DNA of 64,000 nucleotides from Aphelocoma coerulescens. Lineage: Eukaryota > Chordata > Aves > Passeriformes > Corvidae. The stretch spans positions 935,001 to 999,000 of the forward strand of contig NW_027184062.1 of NCBI RefSeq assembly GCF_041296385.1, given 5' to 3'. The notes beneath the pieces are model-generated. The model made no database searches, was not told the origin of the DNA, and saw nothing but the letters and a program-made list of their open reading frames with translations. Positions within the stretch are counted from its first letter, which is position 1; each line of letters begins with the position of its first letter. Shown here in pieces: positions 21,824 through 32,900 of this stretch. The position numbers and the translations under genes are program-made.

Positions 21824-24821
21824 AGACAAGGAAAAACAACCTCAAGTGGCCACAGACCTCCTCCTGCTTCTGCTGCATTTCACATTTTTCAGCCCCAGAA
21901 GTTCATCCATCTCTATTACCCTTTCTATTTGCTTCTACCCTTCCAGGAGATTTTTCTTTATAGCAGATGCTTTTCATGTTTAGAAACCACAGCATCCTCT
22001 GGGGGACAGGGAAACACTCCCACATACAGATGAGGGAATAGGCCCCTGAGAGGAGGCAGCTGCTTGAACAAGATCTAAAGCAGAAAGGGAATCCAGAGCA
22101 TTTGTCTCTAGTTTTGTCTCTCTATTGAGCAGAACAGCACTAGATGATCTTCACTCATGTACAGTCATTTCTTACAACCTTATTGGCTCTAGCAGCCTCA
22201 TAAAAGCAGTTCATCTGCAACATGTGTCCTGCTGCCCTTGCTACAGGGACAAGGTGTCTGTGGCTTCAAAGCTCTGATCAGCCTAGGCTCTTCTTTCCTG
22301 TCTATGCATTGTGCTGGGCTTCCTGCATGGTTTAAAGAAACCAGAGAGTTTGGGAAACTAGTTCTGGATGTACTGATACCAAACAGGTGCTGTGCTATAG
22401 TATGTGATAAATCAATGTGTGTGGCATTGAGCAGAAGCCAGGCAGAATCAGGGAGAGCTGAAAAGCTTCTAATTACATCTGAACTGCCTGTTCAAGGGAT
22501 TCTGTGATTCAGTGGAAGCCTGGGAACCAGAGGAGAGGCCTGAAACTACAGAAACCAAATAATGAAACATCTCTTTTTCAGACAACTTGCAGGAGAGGGA
22601 AAGATGATGCAGGAGTTGGGATCCAGAGACTAAAGGGCACCTGCTCTGCCCCAGTGTTATCATCACTGCAGCTGCAGGATGTCTGGGGGTCCTTTGAGGC
22701 AGGTGAGGCTTGGGGGCACAGAGCTATACCATATAGCTATACCATAAAGCATTCATGCCAACAGCAGAGAAGGCAAAGAGACACAGGAGATGATGGGTTT
22801 TTCCTTGTAAGCCTGAGGAATTCACAGGAATTCCCATTTTCCCCAGCTTCCCTACAGTATCAGTGTTTAGACATCACCCTGCCTTAGAGGATCTTCAAAA
22901 ATCTCCCTTTATAGTGAGCAGAGAAACTGGTATTTCTCTGTAAGTGGCCACGATCCCCCTTGGCAGTGCAGCTGTTACTGCAATTTTACTTTGGGGAAGT
23001 TAAACACCAGTCTCATCTCTAAAAGCATCCTCACTCACTTTACAAAGTGCCTCAGGAAGGGTAAAAAGAGGGGCTTTAACACAAGCACACACCCTCCTCA
23101 GCTGTGCTGTTAAATGCCAGGTTGCAGTCCAGAGACTTACCTTCTCCACTCAGAAAGGGAATTCTTTGGCTGATACTTCTATAGAGAGATCAATAAACTC
23201 ACAAGTAAGGACTGTTTCTGTTATTGGCTCTGCGGTTGTGCTTTCCCCAATGGTGGCTTCACACAGCACGTAATCCTGCACCTCCTGCCTGCAAGAGACA
23301 CTTGTCACCAGTGGCTGCTGGCATCCAGCAAATTGGCTCACCACCCACCACGGGCCCTATTCCTGCCCCAGAGTTATGGTCACTGCCCCCTTTTCTTCCA
23401 GCTTATTTATTCTGCACTCAATTGTCTCTAACACTGCACCCCAACAGCCACAAAAGGCACTTGGGAGACCCTCCCTCCCTTCTCACACAGCTTTTGTCTT
23501 ACTCTGTGCATACCCCAGATAAACCACTTGGCACTTGTTTAATTCACTTTCTTCTTGGGCTCCTAGTCTAAGTGTAACTTATTTCTCTGTCTTTCCTTGC
23601 TGACTCAGCATGCAACACTGTTTGCCCAAAAGAGCAGTATTTCCTTCCACCCCTATTTTGGGATCAGCACTGGGTTTTGGTAGATGTGAAATCACGATAA
23701 AGCCGTAGCTGGCCTGATGGTGGCCAGCAAGGAAAGCAACTGGTGCTGCCATGGAAACGTGTGGCCTTAAGCCAGTTTCTTGAAGGCCCCTGCTCATTCC
23801 CTCAGGCAAATGTCAAGGGACTGTGGAACAAGCCCAGGGGAGGGGATCTGATGGTTCCCCAGGCTCAGCCCTTGGTGGGGACCTCACCTGCCGAACGCTG
23901 GAGAAGCCTTGCACCACCATGTGAGCTGACTCGTCTGGCTGCAGCTCCATTGACCGTGGCTGCAGCTGAAACAGGGGCTCTGGGAATCCTCTTCGTCCTT
24001 GGAGCTACTGACAGATGTGAGGCTCTGGCCCTCCTCCTCAGGTGGTCTGTAACATTCCATGGTCCAGTAGAGCCAATGGAAACGGTAGCCCCCGTTTGTG
24101 AATTTGAACCAACAAAAGCAGGGAATGAGGCTAGAAGAGAAGACAAGATGGAAAACAGTATGGGAGTAGCTATATTTCCCTGGTCATCAGATTGCTCCCA
24201 ATGAACAATTTGAGGTGTTAATAGCTTGGAGACTGTCTTCATTTCCAGGTCTTAATGTGGACCAGAAACAGTGTCTGATAATCTGCCCTTCTGATGTCAT
24301 CATTGCAAAGAAAAATATGTTTATAACGGCAATGTAGCATTTTCCAGGAGATGCTGACAGGACCTGGTGTTTTCCTCCAAAATGTTTGTTCTGGGGTGAT
24401 TCATCCTGTTACTGTATTTTGCATTAATCTGCGCCCAAAACTATTACTCAATCTTTGAGATCCTGCACTTGGGGACCCTGTAGGGGGGGTACGACCGCCA
24501 TCCTGAAGTCTGCAGCAACAAAACCCTCATTGACGAGGTGAAAGGTTTGTGTACTACAACGTAGCGCTGGGATCATGACAAATTCTATCAGTCTTGGACT
24601 TGGGTAGATATCCGCCCGCGTTCCAGTGCTCCGTAACACCTGTCTCTGTTCCAGAAAGTAGGCAAGAAAGATTTGAAAAAAAAACCAAACCAAACCACAA
24701 CAGGGAAAGCTAAAAAGCTTAAACAGCTCAATCCTGCTCAAGTTATTTCTTTAGGGACAACTACCACTCTCCAGCTGAAATACTGGGCTTTTGGGGGAAA
24801 AAAAAAAGACACATTCACCTT

Positions 24822-25063
24822 TAGCGGGGGGGGGGGGGGGGGGGGTGGTTCCGAGCGCAGGGGAGCCGGCCAAAGTCACGATACGAACACCAATACTATT
24901 TGAGCATCGTGCTTCCTTTATTGTTTACTTACACTCACTTATATCTACAAAGCTTCACGCACTATTTCCACAGGACAGCCTCTAAGCAGCAGGGGAGCCG
25001 ACCAGCATGTAACTTTTCCCAAGGCTGTTCAAGGCTGCCTGCTGCCAGGTGTCTTTCTGGCCT
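24822..25063 (-). mobile_element. Second LTR-like fragment with poly-G, right arm
   Basis: Mirror of 2640-2880. The homopolymer occupies 24826-24845 on the plus strand and is two bases longer than its left partner. This shifts the pairing offset of everything further out. Confidence 0.4.
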
Positions 25064-25354
25064 ATCTGCAGCCTGAGGCCCCTTCAGGGGTGCTTCTGCA
25101 GCAGTCCTGGGTTGCCCCAACTCTCCTGGGCTATCATACGCCCCTGTTCCACAAGGAATCCCTATACATTCACCTCCAAATTAAAAAGGATTAAGGTAAG
25201 AGAAAGCTTCAAACTACAAATTATTGGCCCAAAGGTAAAAGCTTTTCAAGAAATCTGTAATTAAGACCAGGCTGACAGTTAAACAACTGGTTATTCTAGT
25301 GGGGAGAAACCCTCCTCTTTAAGGTAAGGAGCGTGATAGTTAAAAGCAACTGTT

Positions 25355-26038
25355 TTGTCAAACTTCAGGCTCCCTGCCACAGCCTGCACTGCCTGGCCCT
25401 CCTGTTGACTGACTTACATGCAGTGCCACACTGGCCTGTGGGATATGCCCAGCCCTTGCCCTGGAGGGATCTCTGCTGAGACAAGAGATTTTGCAATTGC
25501 CCAGCAGGACTCCCTGAAAAGGCAGCCACTTCTTGGTCATGGCGAGGAAAAGTGGACCCACAATCCTTTGGGAGACACTATGCAGATCTTTCTGTAACCC
25601 ATTGGTCTGTCCCAGACCCTCTGTAACCCATTGGTCCCCTGCTGATCCCCTGTATCCCTATAAAAAGAAGCCCCCTGGCTCTGTGGGGGAGAGAGCTCGT
25701 CCCTGGCTTTCCCCTTCGCCAGAGGGAACCAACAATAAAGCTACCTCTGTGCGGAACCAGCCACACAGGCCTTCTCGTCTCTCTCTGGTCTGGTTTGGCC
25801 TGGAGGCTGCCCTGCAGAGCTGAGCTGAAGTCACGAGCTGACAATCACTAAAGAGCTGACAGCCCCTGCAAGGGCCCTCCTGCCAGCAGCTGAGGGAAGA
25901 CACTGGGCCTCGGGACGGCGATCCCTTTCGGGACCATCTCTCCGGACCAGTCACCTCTTCCTGGGTCAGAGCCACGGACCCCACCACCAGCTGTAATACT
26001 GGCCCAGTGTGATGGTGCCATCCAGGGGATTTGGCATC
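25355..26038 (+). mobile_element. Retroviral-type LTR, right arm
   Basis: Mirror of the left-arm LTR. The TATA box is at 25659-25666 and AATAAA at 25734-25739, with the duplicated CCAAT-type boxes upstream near 25595-25635. The right copy has one more A after the TATA core than the left. The ends are approximate. Confidence 0.6.
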
Positions 26039-27702
26039 ATCATTTCCGTATGTCTTAATATGTTTGGATCCTTGCAACTACTTTCCAAATGCCAGCTTTC
26101 CTTTCTTTTACAGAAAGCTCAAGGTTTCCAGAAATCTTCTGACATTCTCTTTTGTGCTCAGAGAGATGACATGACATTTTTAAACAGATGTTTCCAAAGT
26201 TAATGGCATTTTAAAGATTAATTAACTAAAATTATCCTTGATTCCAGCTTAGATGAACTATATGCTGTGTCAGACACTGAGATTACCACCTATAAGGCAT
26301 GAGCTGTGTATGCCACCAATCCCTTCTGTCCTTCTCCATACCAGCCTGTGCCTGTTTTCTCTGGAAGAATCCCTGTACGCTTTGCACCCTGCCAGGATGA
26401 GTTGCACAAAGGCACACGTCTCCCCTTGCACTCACCAGCAAGTTTCCTTCATCCCCGAACACGCCAATAAGGACACTGGTGTCATACTTGCCCAATTTTT
26501 GGGCTTCGATTGTAACTGGAATCTCTGCTATGCTGAAAGGCTGGACAATCCCACAGGGCTCGGAGCTGGAGTAGAACACAGGAGTATCTTCCTTGCGTTT
26601 CTAGAAGGGACAGAATCAAATGCAACTTCAGAGGGACCTCTGAAGAAACTTTAAAGTCCTTAACATCCACCACAATGGCAACTCACACACACTTCTAAAA
26701 ATCCCCAGGAAAAAGGTGAAAGGCACAAACAAGATGCAAGAATTGTAGGTTTAGCATTCTCAGGGGGTCCTGCAAGGAGGCTGCCAGCACAGGCGTTGGT
26801 GTCTGTGAATGCAGCAGCTTTTCACAACCCTCTAAGATCTCCCACATCCCGAAGACTAGAACATGAACTGCTTCCTCAGGAGGTTAAACTGCACCCTAAA
26901 GTTTACATTCAGGTAGGATCTTGTTCTCAGCAGATCTTTAAGACTGAATAGAAACCAGCAAACCAAACCCTTTTTTTCCCCCAATAATCTCCTCAATAAT
27001 ATTGGAGAGGAGGAGGTGGATGCGATGCCAAACCTGGGCAATAAGCCCGTAGCAGCCAGGAATGTGGCTGTTATTCACAATGAGGAACTTCCTCTCGTAT
27101 GGCTCCTTCAGATGGCACTCATCGTAGCACAGGATGTAGGGGCACGCTGTCAGCTTAGGAACGATGCATCTGGGGAAAGAGATGACCCCAAGGGAATCAG
27201 AGATACTGAGAATGGAGAACGTTTACCCCTGAAGGTTGTGAAATGGAGCGTAACACATTTGTCTCTGTCAAATCAACATTTAACAGCCCTACAGTGATAA
27301 ATTGCCTTCAAAGTCTTCCCACTCAAACATGTCTTGTCAAGGAGGGGCAAACCCTGAAAGGCAGCACCCAGAGGCTGCCAAGTGCCCCAGGCAGAGCACT
27401 TGTCCCACAGCTGCCTCAGCCCCTCCTTTACCCAAGAAGGCTTGAAAGGACTCCTGTAACAGTCCCAGTGATCCATGAGCTCTGGGGGAGCCTTGCCAAC
27501 AAGGACCAGTGCTCACCAAGGCTCAAAGAACACAAGACTACAGTGTCTCAGTAAAAAGAACTCCCTTCTCTCCCATGGCGCTGTTGCCCTGGCCTGAGAA
27601 GTCAGCTGGCTTGCCCCAGCCTTGGAGGGCACAAGCCACCACCTGCCCTACAGAGTGGGTGATCACCCTCTCCCACCTCCTACAGCTCCCTTGGTCCTTC
27701 AC

Positions 27703-28378
27703 CCCACGGCTCTCTACACTGACTGTCCCCATTTGCACTTGCTTGACAAAACTGCTGCCCAGGCACTGACCAGACGGCTCTGCCTGGGAGAGGGAGCTGC
27801 ATCCCTCTTGTCATTAAACTGATGTCCACAGCAGCATAGCAGGATGGAATTTGGCTGCAGCAAGAACAACTTCTGGGTTAAGCCTGAGAACAGTAAAGCT
27901 CAAAATGGGAAGCAGAGGGAAGGAGAAAAACTAGAGCTGACCTGCCACATTAAGGGCTGTTTTCCCTTCATAAGATCTTGCCCTCAACCACCCTCGCTGT
28001 GAGCCACTTCCCCACTGGCAAGTGCCCTCATTAACAGAACCAGACCCTGACTCTCGGCAAGCTGCTCCCCAAACCAATGCTGCAGGGTGCTCACAACCCA
28101 GCACAACTCCACCTCTTGCAGGAAAAAGGAGAAGAGGCCCTCGGGAAATTTGTTCCACCTCAAGCACCAAAAACCAGGCCAATAAATTATACCATTCCTG
28201 TTCCTTTTAGAAAAAGGCCCAGGGTCATGCTGGGGTGGAAGCAGGGGTGCTTTTCACCACAGGCTGCTTTCCAAGTACTGCTGTTCTCATGTCCAGCTGG
28301 GCAGAACACAAGGTCATTAAGCAACACTTCTCCTTGGGAGCTGCAGCCAGCGAAGCCTGTGCATGGCAGTGTGCTGGG
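27703..28378. other. Unassigned DNA beyond the palindrome
   Basis: First sequence past the visible arm; it may still belong to the arm, since the left partner lies outside the window. A 197-codon plus-strand frame begins at 28077 and runs into the LTR-like sequence. It has no recognisable motif. Confidence 0.35.
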
Positions 28379-28780
28379 TGTTCCGGTTTGGCCAAATTTA
28401 GAAATATATCCTCTGAGAGAAGGCACAATCACCCCTCCCCCACCAGGGTCGGGAAAAAATAAATTTTCCTCGAAGGAAAGTGAAGGAGATAAAACTATTT
28501 ATTTAACAAACACACGGGAAAGGAAAATAATGCTAAATAATAAAATCTTTTGCTGTGGAGGAAAAACCTGGGAAAGTGTTAGAGTCCTGCCTTTGGTCTC
28601 CTCGGAGCTGCGGCTTGGCCCAGGGCCAGGCCCTCTGTGCCCGGTGGAAAGTCCTCCCGATGTGCTCTGATGTTAAAGCAATCAAGCAGTCCAGTAGAAA
28701 AGGGAGAAAATCCGAAATTCCAGGGAAGGAAAAATTCAACTTCGGTCTCTCTCCGGAGAACAAAGCAGCTGAACAACTGG
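28379..28780. mobile_element. LTR-like sequence
   Basis: Begins TTCCGGTTTGGCCAAATTTA, which I recall as resembling avian retroviral LTR sequence, and has several AATAAA-type signals in an AT-rich middle and a GC-rich second half. It ends exactly where the 597-base module starts. Orientation and family are uncertain. Confidence 0.35.
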
Positions 28781-29377
28781 CCAGAAGTGATACCTGGGTT
28801 CATGTGTGCATTCCAAGGGCCAGCAGGCGGCAGGGACAGAGATGCTGCTCACCTGCCAAAGCTGTGAGAAGAAGCAGAAACGCCAAAACATCATTTCAGG
28901 TCAAGCCCTAATGAACTCTTGCTCTTTCTTCCCCTCACACTGGCAGCAGGCAAATGCAGCCCGGTCTGCCTGGATTTAGGGGACAGCAGCATCTAAAGGA
29001 GCTGTGCAGGGGTACGCAGATGCCAAAAGAGACTCTAGGACAGATGGACACGCTCCAGCAGGCTCAGCCTCCCAAGCTGGGGCAGGGAAAGAGCGGGAGG
29101 GGACCCCCGCTGCCGAGGAAGGAGCGGCAGAGAAAGTGATCCCTAGGGACTCCAAGGGAACCCCCCTGGTGTTACCAGCCTCTAACCCCGTCTCACATTC
29201 GGGAGTTGTGTTATGTAACAGAGCAACTCTTGATAACTTTGTTGTACCATGTAGCCCAGAGCTTTAGAACACTGGGTGGAAGGAGTGGTATTTCTCCCCA
29301 GCTGCCTTCTGGAGACTTTGCTATGCCAACAAAGAATCCCTGAATGCTCATAGCACCTCCTGTCCAGCAAGGGAGGG
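28781..29377 (+). repeat. 597-base module, third copy outside the palindrome
   Basis: Aligns end to end with 21227-21823 without length change, and both edges are sharp. The left edge abuts an LTR-like sequence (28379-28780). The right edge runs into unrelated DNA after GCAAGGGAGGG. The open frame at 28954-29139 persists, with changes such as RGTQMPKE for RDAQMLKE. Confidence 0.8.
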
Positions 29378-30321
29378 TTCTCCCTGCACTTGTGCACCCC
29401 AATACGGTATATTTTTGTCAGCTCTGAATTTTCCCTTCTCCCCCTTCAGGATGAGAAAAAAGCCTGACTTTGTCTCTTAGCTTTCCTGCTCATTCACAAC
29501 TGAAAGCTGTTGACATCCTGGACTTGCTCCCATGGTGTTGGGCCCATTGTGCCCCTCCCAAATATCTTCCTCTACCGTAAAAACAACTGATGGAGATGGA
29601 AAGTGCAGTAACGAGTCTAGTTACAGGAATAGGCCCGGGTGCCAGCTACAAATCTGTGCTACCTTCTGTCTACTGCCCTGACCTACTGAAACAGGGGTCG
29701 GTAAAAAAAAGGGTTTTTTCATAAATGCGCCTGCTCTTTCATTTTTCTTTTCTTTTCTGAGGGCTGCCAACCCTCTTGTGCCCTGAGTGGCTCTCCAAGT
29801 CTCTACCCAAAGTCCTGACCCGAGCTGTGATGCTTCCAGCCAGGATCCCACCGTGAGGGGATGGCGAGAGTCCTATGTGTCAGCCCTGGTCTGGAGGGTG
29901 AGCTGGGGGTGACAATTATCCCTTTTCCGATGGCCTGTGAGCAGTGACTGCCAATTCTCCAAGGGCCGTGGCACGTTTCCTCCGGGAGCGGGAGGTCCAT
30001 TGTTACAAAGCTTCCATTTTTACAGAGGAAACATCTTCAGTTTCATTTTCTCCCTGTAGTGGAAGAAGAAACATCACTTACAGCTACTATTGTAAATAAA
30101 CCAAAAGCATTTCAGACAGATTTGTTAAGTAGAAGTTTCTACTCCTCAAGGCACAGCCCCACTCTTTTTACAAGGTTTCCATTGAATGCAATGTGGAATC
30201 TGCTCAAGTAGGAACTGCTGGGTGATGCTTATTGAGATGTATTTTTTCTTTAGGATGCGACTGTCTCCAAACTGGAGGATATTTAACAAACGGTAAGTAA
30301 ATCGGTGTTGTCTCATTTAAG
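29378..30321. other. Unassigned DNA before ankyrin exon
   Basis: No exon or repeat recognised. A T-rich tract with TTTAG near 30240-30272 followed by GTAAGTA at 30294 could frame a small exon, but the intervening frame contains a stop. Confidence 0.35.
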
Positions 30322-30444
30322 GTATGGAATGGCAGAGCGATGCAAAGAACTGGTAGAAGCAGGATATGATGTTTGCCAACCAGACAAAGAAAATGTGACT
30401 CTTCTTCACTGGGCAGCAACAAACAACAGATAGGAGCTGGTGAA
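30322..30444 (+). pseudogene. Ankyrin exon of a ZDHHC13/ZDHHC17-type palmitoyltransferase, broken
   Basis: The block has an AG acceptor before it and GTAAGC after it. It encodes [17 protein letters not shown], then [17 protein letters not shown], the N-terminal ankyrin repeats of the huntingtin-interacting palmitoyltransferases ZDHHC17 and ZDHHC13. TAG at 30431-30433 interrupts the frame just before the closing ELVK, where relatives have a sense codon. No further exon of the gene is visible nearby. It is best read as a stray exon or decayed copy. The two paralogues cannot be separated from this piece alone. Confidence 0.75.
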
Positions 30445-30839
30445 GTAAGCCGGGAGTCCCTGTGACAGTAACACAGCGTATTCTGCCACTGTTACCTATA
30501 ATCGCTTTGTTGCTTTTGTACTTGAAGACAGAGGAACGCACTGCCTGAGAAGAAAAGGGCAGACAGCCCGGTTTCTTTAGATGTGAAATCATGTAGTACA
30601 TGAAATCATGAAATGTTCCCGGGTTTGTTTTTTTTTAACAAAGTGTCCTGTTTTAAAAGTTAAATGTCTGCTAAGGAAGTGGGAACCTTCCTGGAATGGC
30701 AAGAAGACTGCTCTCTCCAAATCATTATAACTTCGAAAATTATGGGGCTTAAAAAATATAGGAAAGGAGTAGCAGTTCTTTAGTACAGAACATGCCCGGA
30801 ACAAAGCCCAGCACAAACCCAGGAGGTTCCCCCGCCGAG
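30445..30839. other. Unassigned AT-rich DNA
   Basis: Between the ankyrin exon and the CpG island. No gene or repeat recognised. Confidence 0.4.
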
Positions 30840-31090
30840 GGTCGTGGTTGCCCTTTGCTGTAGTTCCGGCCACGCCCGGCAGGGGCCGCTGGCGGCTGCG
30901 GCGGGCGCGGGGCGGGGCCGGGATCCCGCGCGGCCGGCGGGGGGCGGGGCTAAGGCCGCTGCGGCCGGCGGGGGGCGGGGCCAGGGGCACGCGCGGCCGG
31001 CAGGGGGCGCTCCGCTGCACGCTCGGACCCTCAGCGGGGCGGGGGCAGCGGCGGCTCGGACACAACGGAGCCGAGGGAGCGATTCCCCGG
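30840..31090. promoter_or_regulatory. CpG island with GC-box minisatellite
   Basis: Very CpG-rich. A unit of the form CGGCCGGCGGGGGGCGGGGC recurs about three times with spacers (30930-31010), giving tandem Sp1-type boxes. It may be a promoter; no first exon could be assigned on either side. Confidence 0.5.
30997..31013 (+). promoter_or_regulatory. CTCF-like motif
   Basis: CCGGCAGGGGGCGCTCC closely fits the core CTCF consensus (CCxxxAGGGGGCGC). It lies in the CpG island between the palindrome and the tandem array. Binding is not shown by sequence alone. Confidence 0.45.
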
Positions 31091-31564
31091 GCACTCAGGG
31101 CACGGCGGGCACAGCCCGGCTCCAGGCGGAACACCGTGCACCGTCTGTGCATTCCCGAGCGGCAGGGAGGCAGGGAAAGCAGGCACATTCGATCACATTG
31201 CCGAATTGCAGCGTAGCAAAGTCCCGAAGCCGAATGCACAAAAGCTCCCTCAGCAACCACGCAAGCGACTGCCGTGATCCGGAAGGGAAGCAGGCAGTTT
31301 TACACCCCAGTCACTAAATTCCAGGATTCCCGTAAGTCTCGGGCAGAGCGTACACCTTTTGCACGATGTGCGACTGCCTGGGCAGCCTTTAAAAACACGT
31401 GCCCTAAAGCAAAGCCCTCCATCCTCCCCAAGGTTTCCCGGCTGCCAAATCCTAAAGTTACAGCGACAATCTTCTTGGTGCAAAAGATCATGGGATAGAT
31501 ACCTTATGGTTAGGAATCCCCACCCAAGCCGGTGTCCTTCCAGGGAGTTGGAGAGAGAGGGAAA

Positions 31565-31915
31565 GTCCTCCCCGAGCCTCCTTTTCTCCAGGCTGAGCCC
31601 CCCCATCTGCCTCAGCCGCTTCTCCTCAGACTTGTGCTCCAGAGCCTGCCCCAGCTCAATTCCCTTCTCTGGACACGCTCCAGCACCTCAAAATTTTTCT
31701 TGCAGTGAGGGACCCAAAACTGACCCCACGATTCGAGGTGGGGCCTCAGCGGTGCCCAAAACAGGGGGACGGACAGTCATTGCCCTGGTCCTGCTGGCCG
31801 CACTGTTGCTGACCCAGGCCAGGATGCCAATGTCCTTCTTGGCCACGTGGGCACACCTGGGCTCGTGTTCAGCAGCTCTTGGCCAGCACCCCCAGGTCTT
31901 TTTCTGCAGGGCCAT
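31565..31915 (-). mobile_element. CR1 LINE 3' fragment
   Basis: Read on the plus strand, the sequence carries phrases known from reversed CR1 3' ends, such as CTTCTCTGGACACGCTCCAG, then CTGGTCCTGCTGGCC, CTTCTTGGCCACGTGGGCAC and CCCCCAGGTC in order. The sense strand is therefore minus. Truncated. Confidence 0.85.
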
Positions 31916-32159
31916 TGGAAATTGCACAGAACGGTCAGCGCAATGTGGGGAGTTTAGTAACAACTCCAGGCAACCCAGTCTGATTTAGGGACTCTGTGGC
32001 CGCTTTGCTTACAAGTCAAGGCGGCCCAGTTCCCTTTAAGGGCTCTGTGGCCGCCTAAAGAAACCAGCCCGTAGCGCTGCAGGGGGATGTTGTGAGCCAA
32101 GCGCAGGTGCAAACGATGTCCTTGGACACCAATTCCCACTCTTCCAGAACGTTTGGGTT

Positions 32160-32575
32160 TATGTAGTGATCCCTCCTGCCCGGTGGCCGAAGCGCCTTCT
32201 GCGCGCCCGCGTTGCCGGCCGTGCTGGCGGCGCAGCCACGGAGAAACGGCCGCTCCGCGCGGGCCCCGCGGCCGCCGCTCCCCAGGGCACGACCGAACGC
32301 TCCCCGCGCGCAGCGGGACAGGGGGCGGAGCCTGCGCCGCTCGCGCCGCTCGGGCCGCGGGCGCAGCGCGCGCCACCAATGGGGAGCCGCGGGACGGGCG
32401 GGGCTCGGCGGGGATTGGCCGGGGCCGCGGGGCGGGGGCGGGGCCCGCAGGGGCCGGTGCCGCTGAGGGGCCGTTGGTGCGACAGAGCGGGAGCGGCGGC
32501 GGCGGGGTGGGTACGGGAGCGGGTTCTGGTTCTTGTTCTGGTTCTGGTGGGGGAGTGATCCCCCGGTGAGGGAGT
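32160..32575. promoter_or_regulatory. CpG island, possible bidirectional promoter
   Basis: Highly CpG-rich, with a CCAAT box (near 32374), an inverted one (GATTGG, near 32412) and several GGGGCGGGG boxes. It is followed by TGGTTCTGGTTC repeats and tandem TGATCCCCCGGTGAGG-like units. Open frames through it on both strands are the expected product of GC richness. No downstream gene is identified. Confidence 0.45.
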
Positions 32576-32784
32576 GACCGGCCCCCGGCGGGGGACTGAC
32601 AGAGCCCCGGTGAAGGATTGGCCCCAGGCGTCTGGGTGGGTGCGTTCCTTCCTTACCGTGTGTGGGATCGGGCCTGGAAGGGAGCCAGCCGTGTGGGTAA
32701 AGGGGAGCGGCGAGCCGCCTTCCCCTCACATCGCTTCTGAAAGAAGCCTACGGGCTACTAGAGGGAGTGGCCTTCAAATGGGAC

Positions 32785-32900
32785 AGTGGGGATTCGGATT
32801 ACATATTAGATTTTTTTTTTTTGCTGTTGGGGTGGTCAGGCGTTGGAACAGGTTGCCCAGGGAGGTGGTGGTTGCAGAGGGTACGGTCAGGCTCAGTCAA
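32785..32900 (+). mobile_element. CR1 LINE fragment (end of ORF2)
   Basis: The frame reads VVRRWNRLPREVV, the conserved C-terminus of CR1 ORF2, preceded by a T-run. It is in the opposite orientation to the fragment at 31565-31915. Confidence 0.8.

Larger units (their letters stand above)
23141..27169 (-). pseudogene. HYDIN-like exon relic, right arm
   Basis: Mirror of 534-4560. Exon-like blocks on the minus strand lie at 27034-27169, 26436-26600, about 24451-24645, 23888-24130 and 23141-23288. The same frameshift (near 23981-24001) and the same in-frame TGA (23150-23152) are present, so both lesions predate the arm duplication or were spread by conversion. Confidence 0.7.
17329..27702. repeat. 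Right arm of large inverted repeat (palindrome)
   Basis: Mirror partner of 1-10372. It carries the kinase gene on the plus strand (17487-20902), the 597-base module (21227-21823), the HYDIN-like relic on the minus strand (23141-27169) and LTR sequences, all in reversed order and orientation relative to the left arm. Base 27702 pairs with base 1, so the right arm may continue past 27702; the window does not contain the left sequence needed to test this. Confidence 0.95.

Noticed and set aside
28077..28670. 197-codon frame beyond the palindrome
   Set aside because: Half of it runs into LTR-like sequence, and no motif or splice pattern supports it.
30273..30294. Possible small exon before the ankyrin exon
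   Set aside because: The frame contains a stop and the sequence does not resemble the preceding exon of ZDHHC13/17 as I know it.
32153..32569. Long frames in the CpG island
   Set aside because: Open on several frames at once because stop codons are rare in GC-rich DNA; compositions are Arg/Ala/Gly-rich without pattern.
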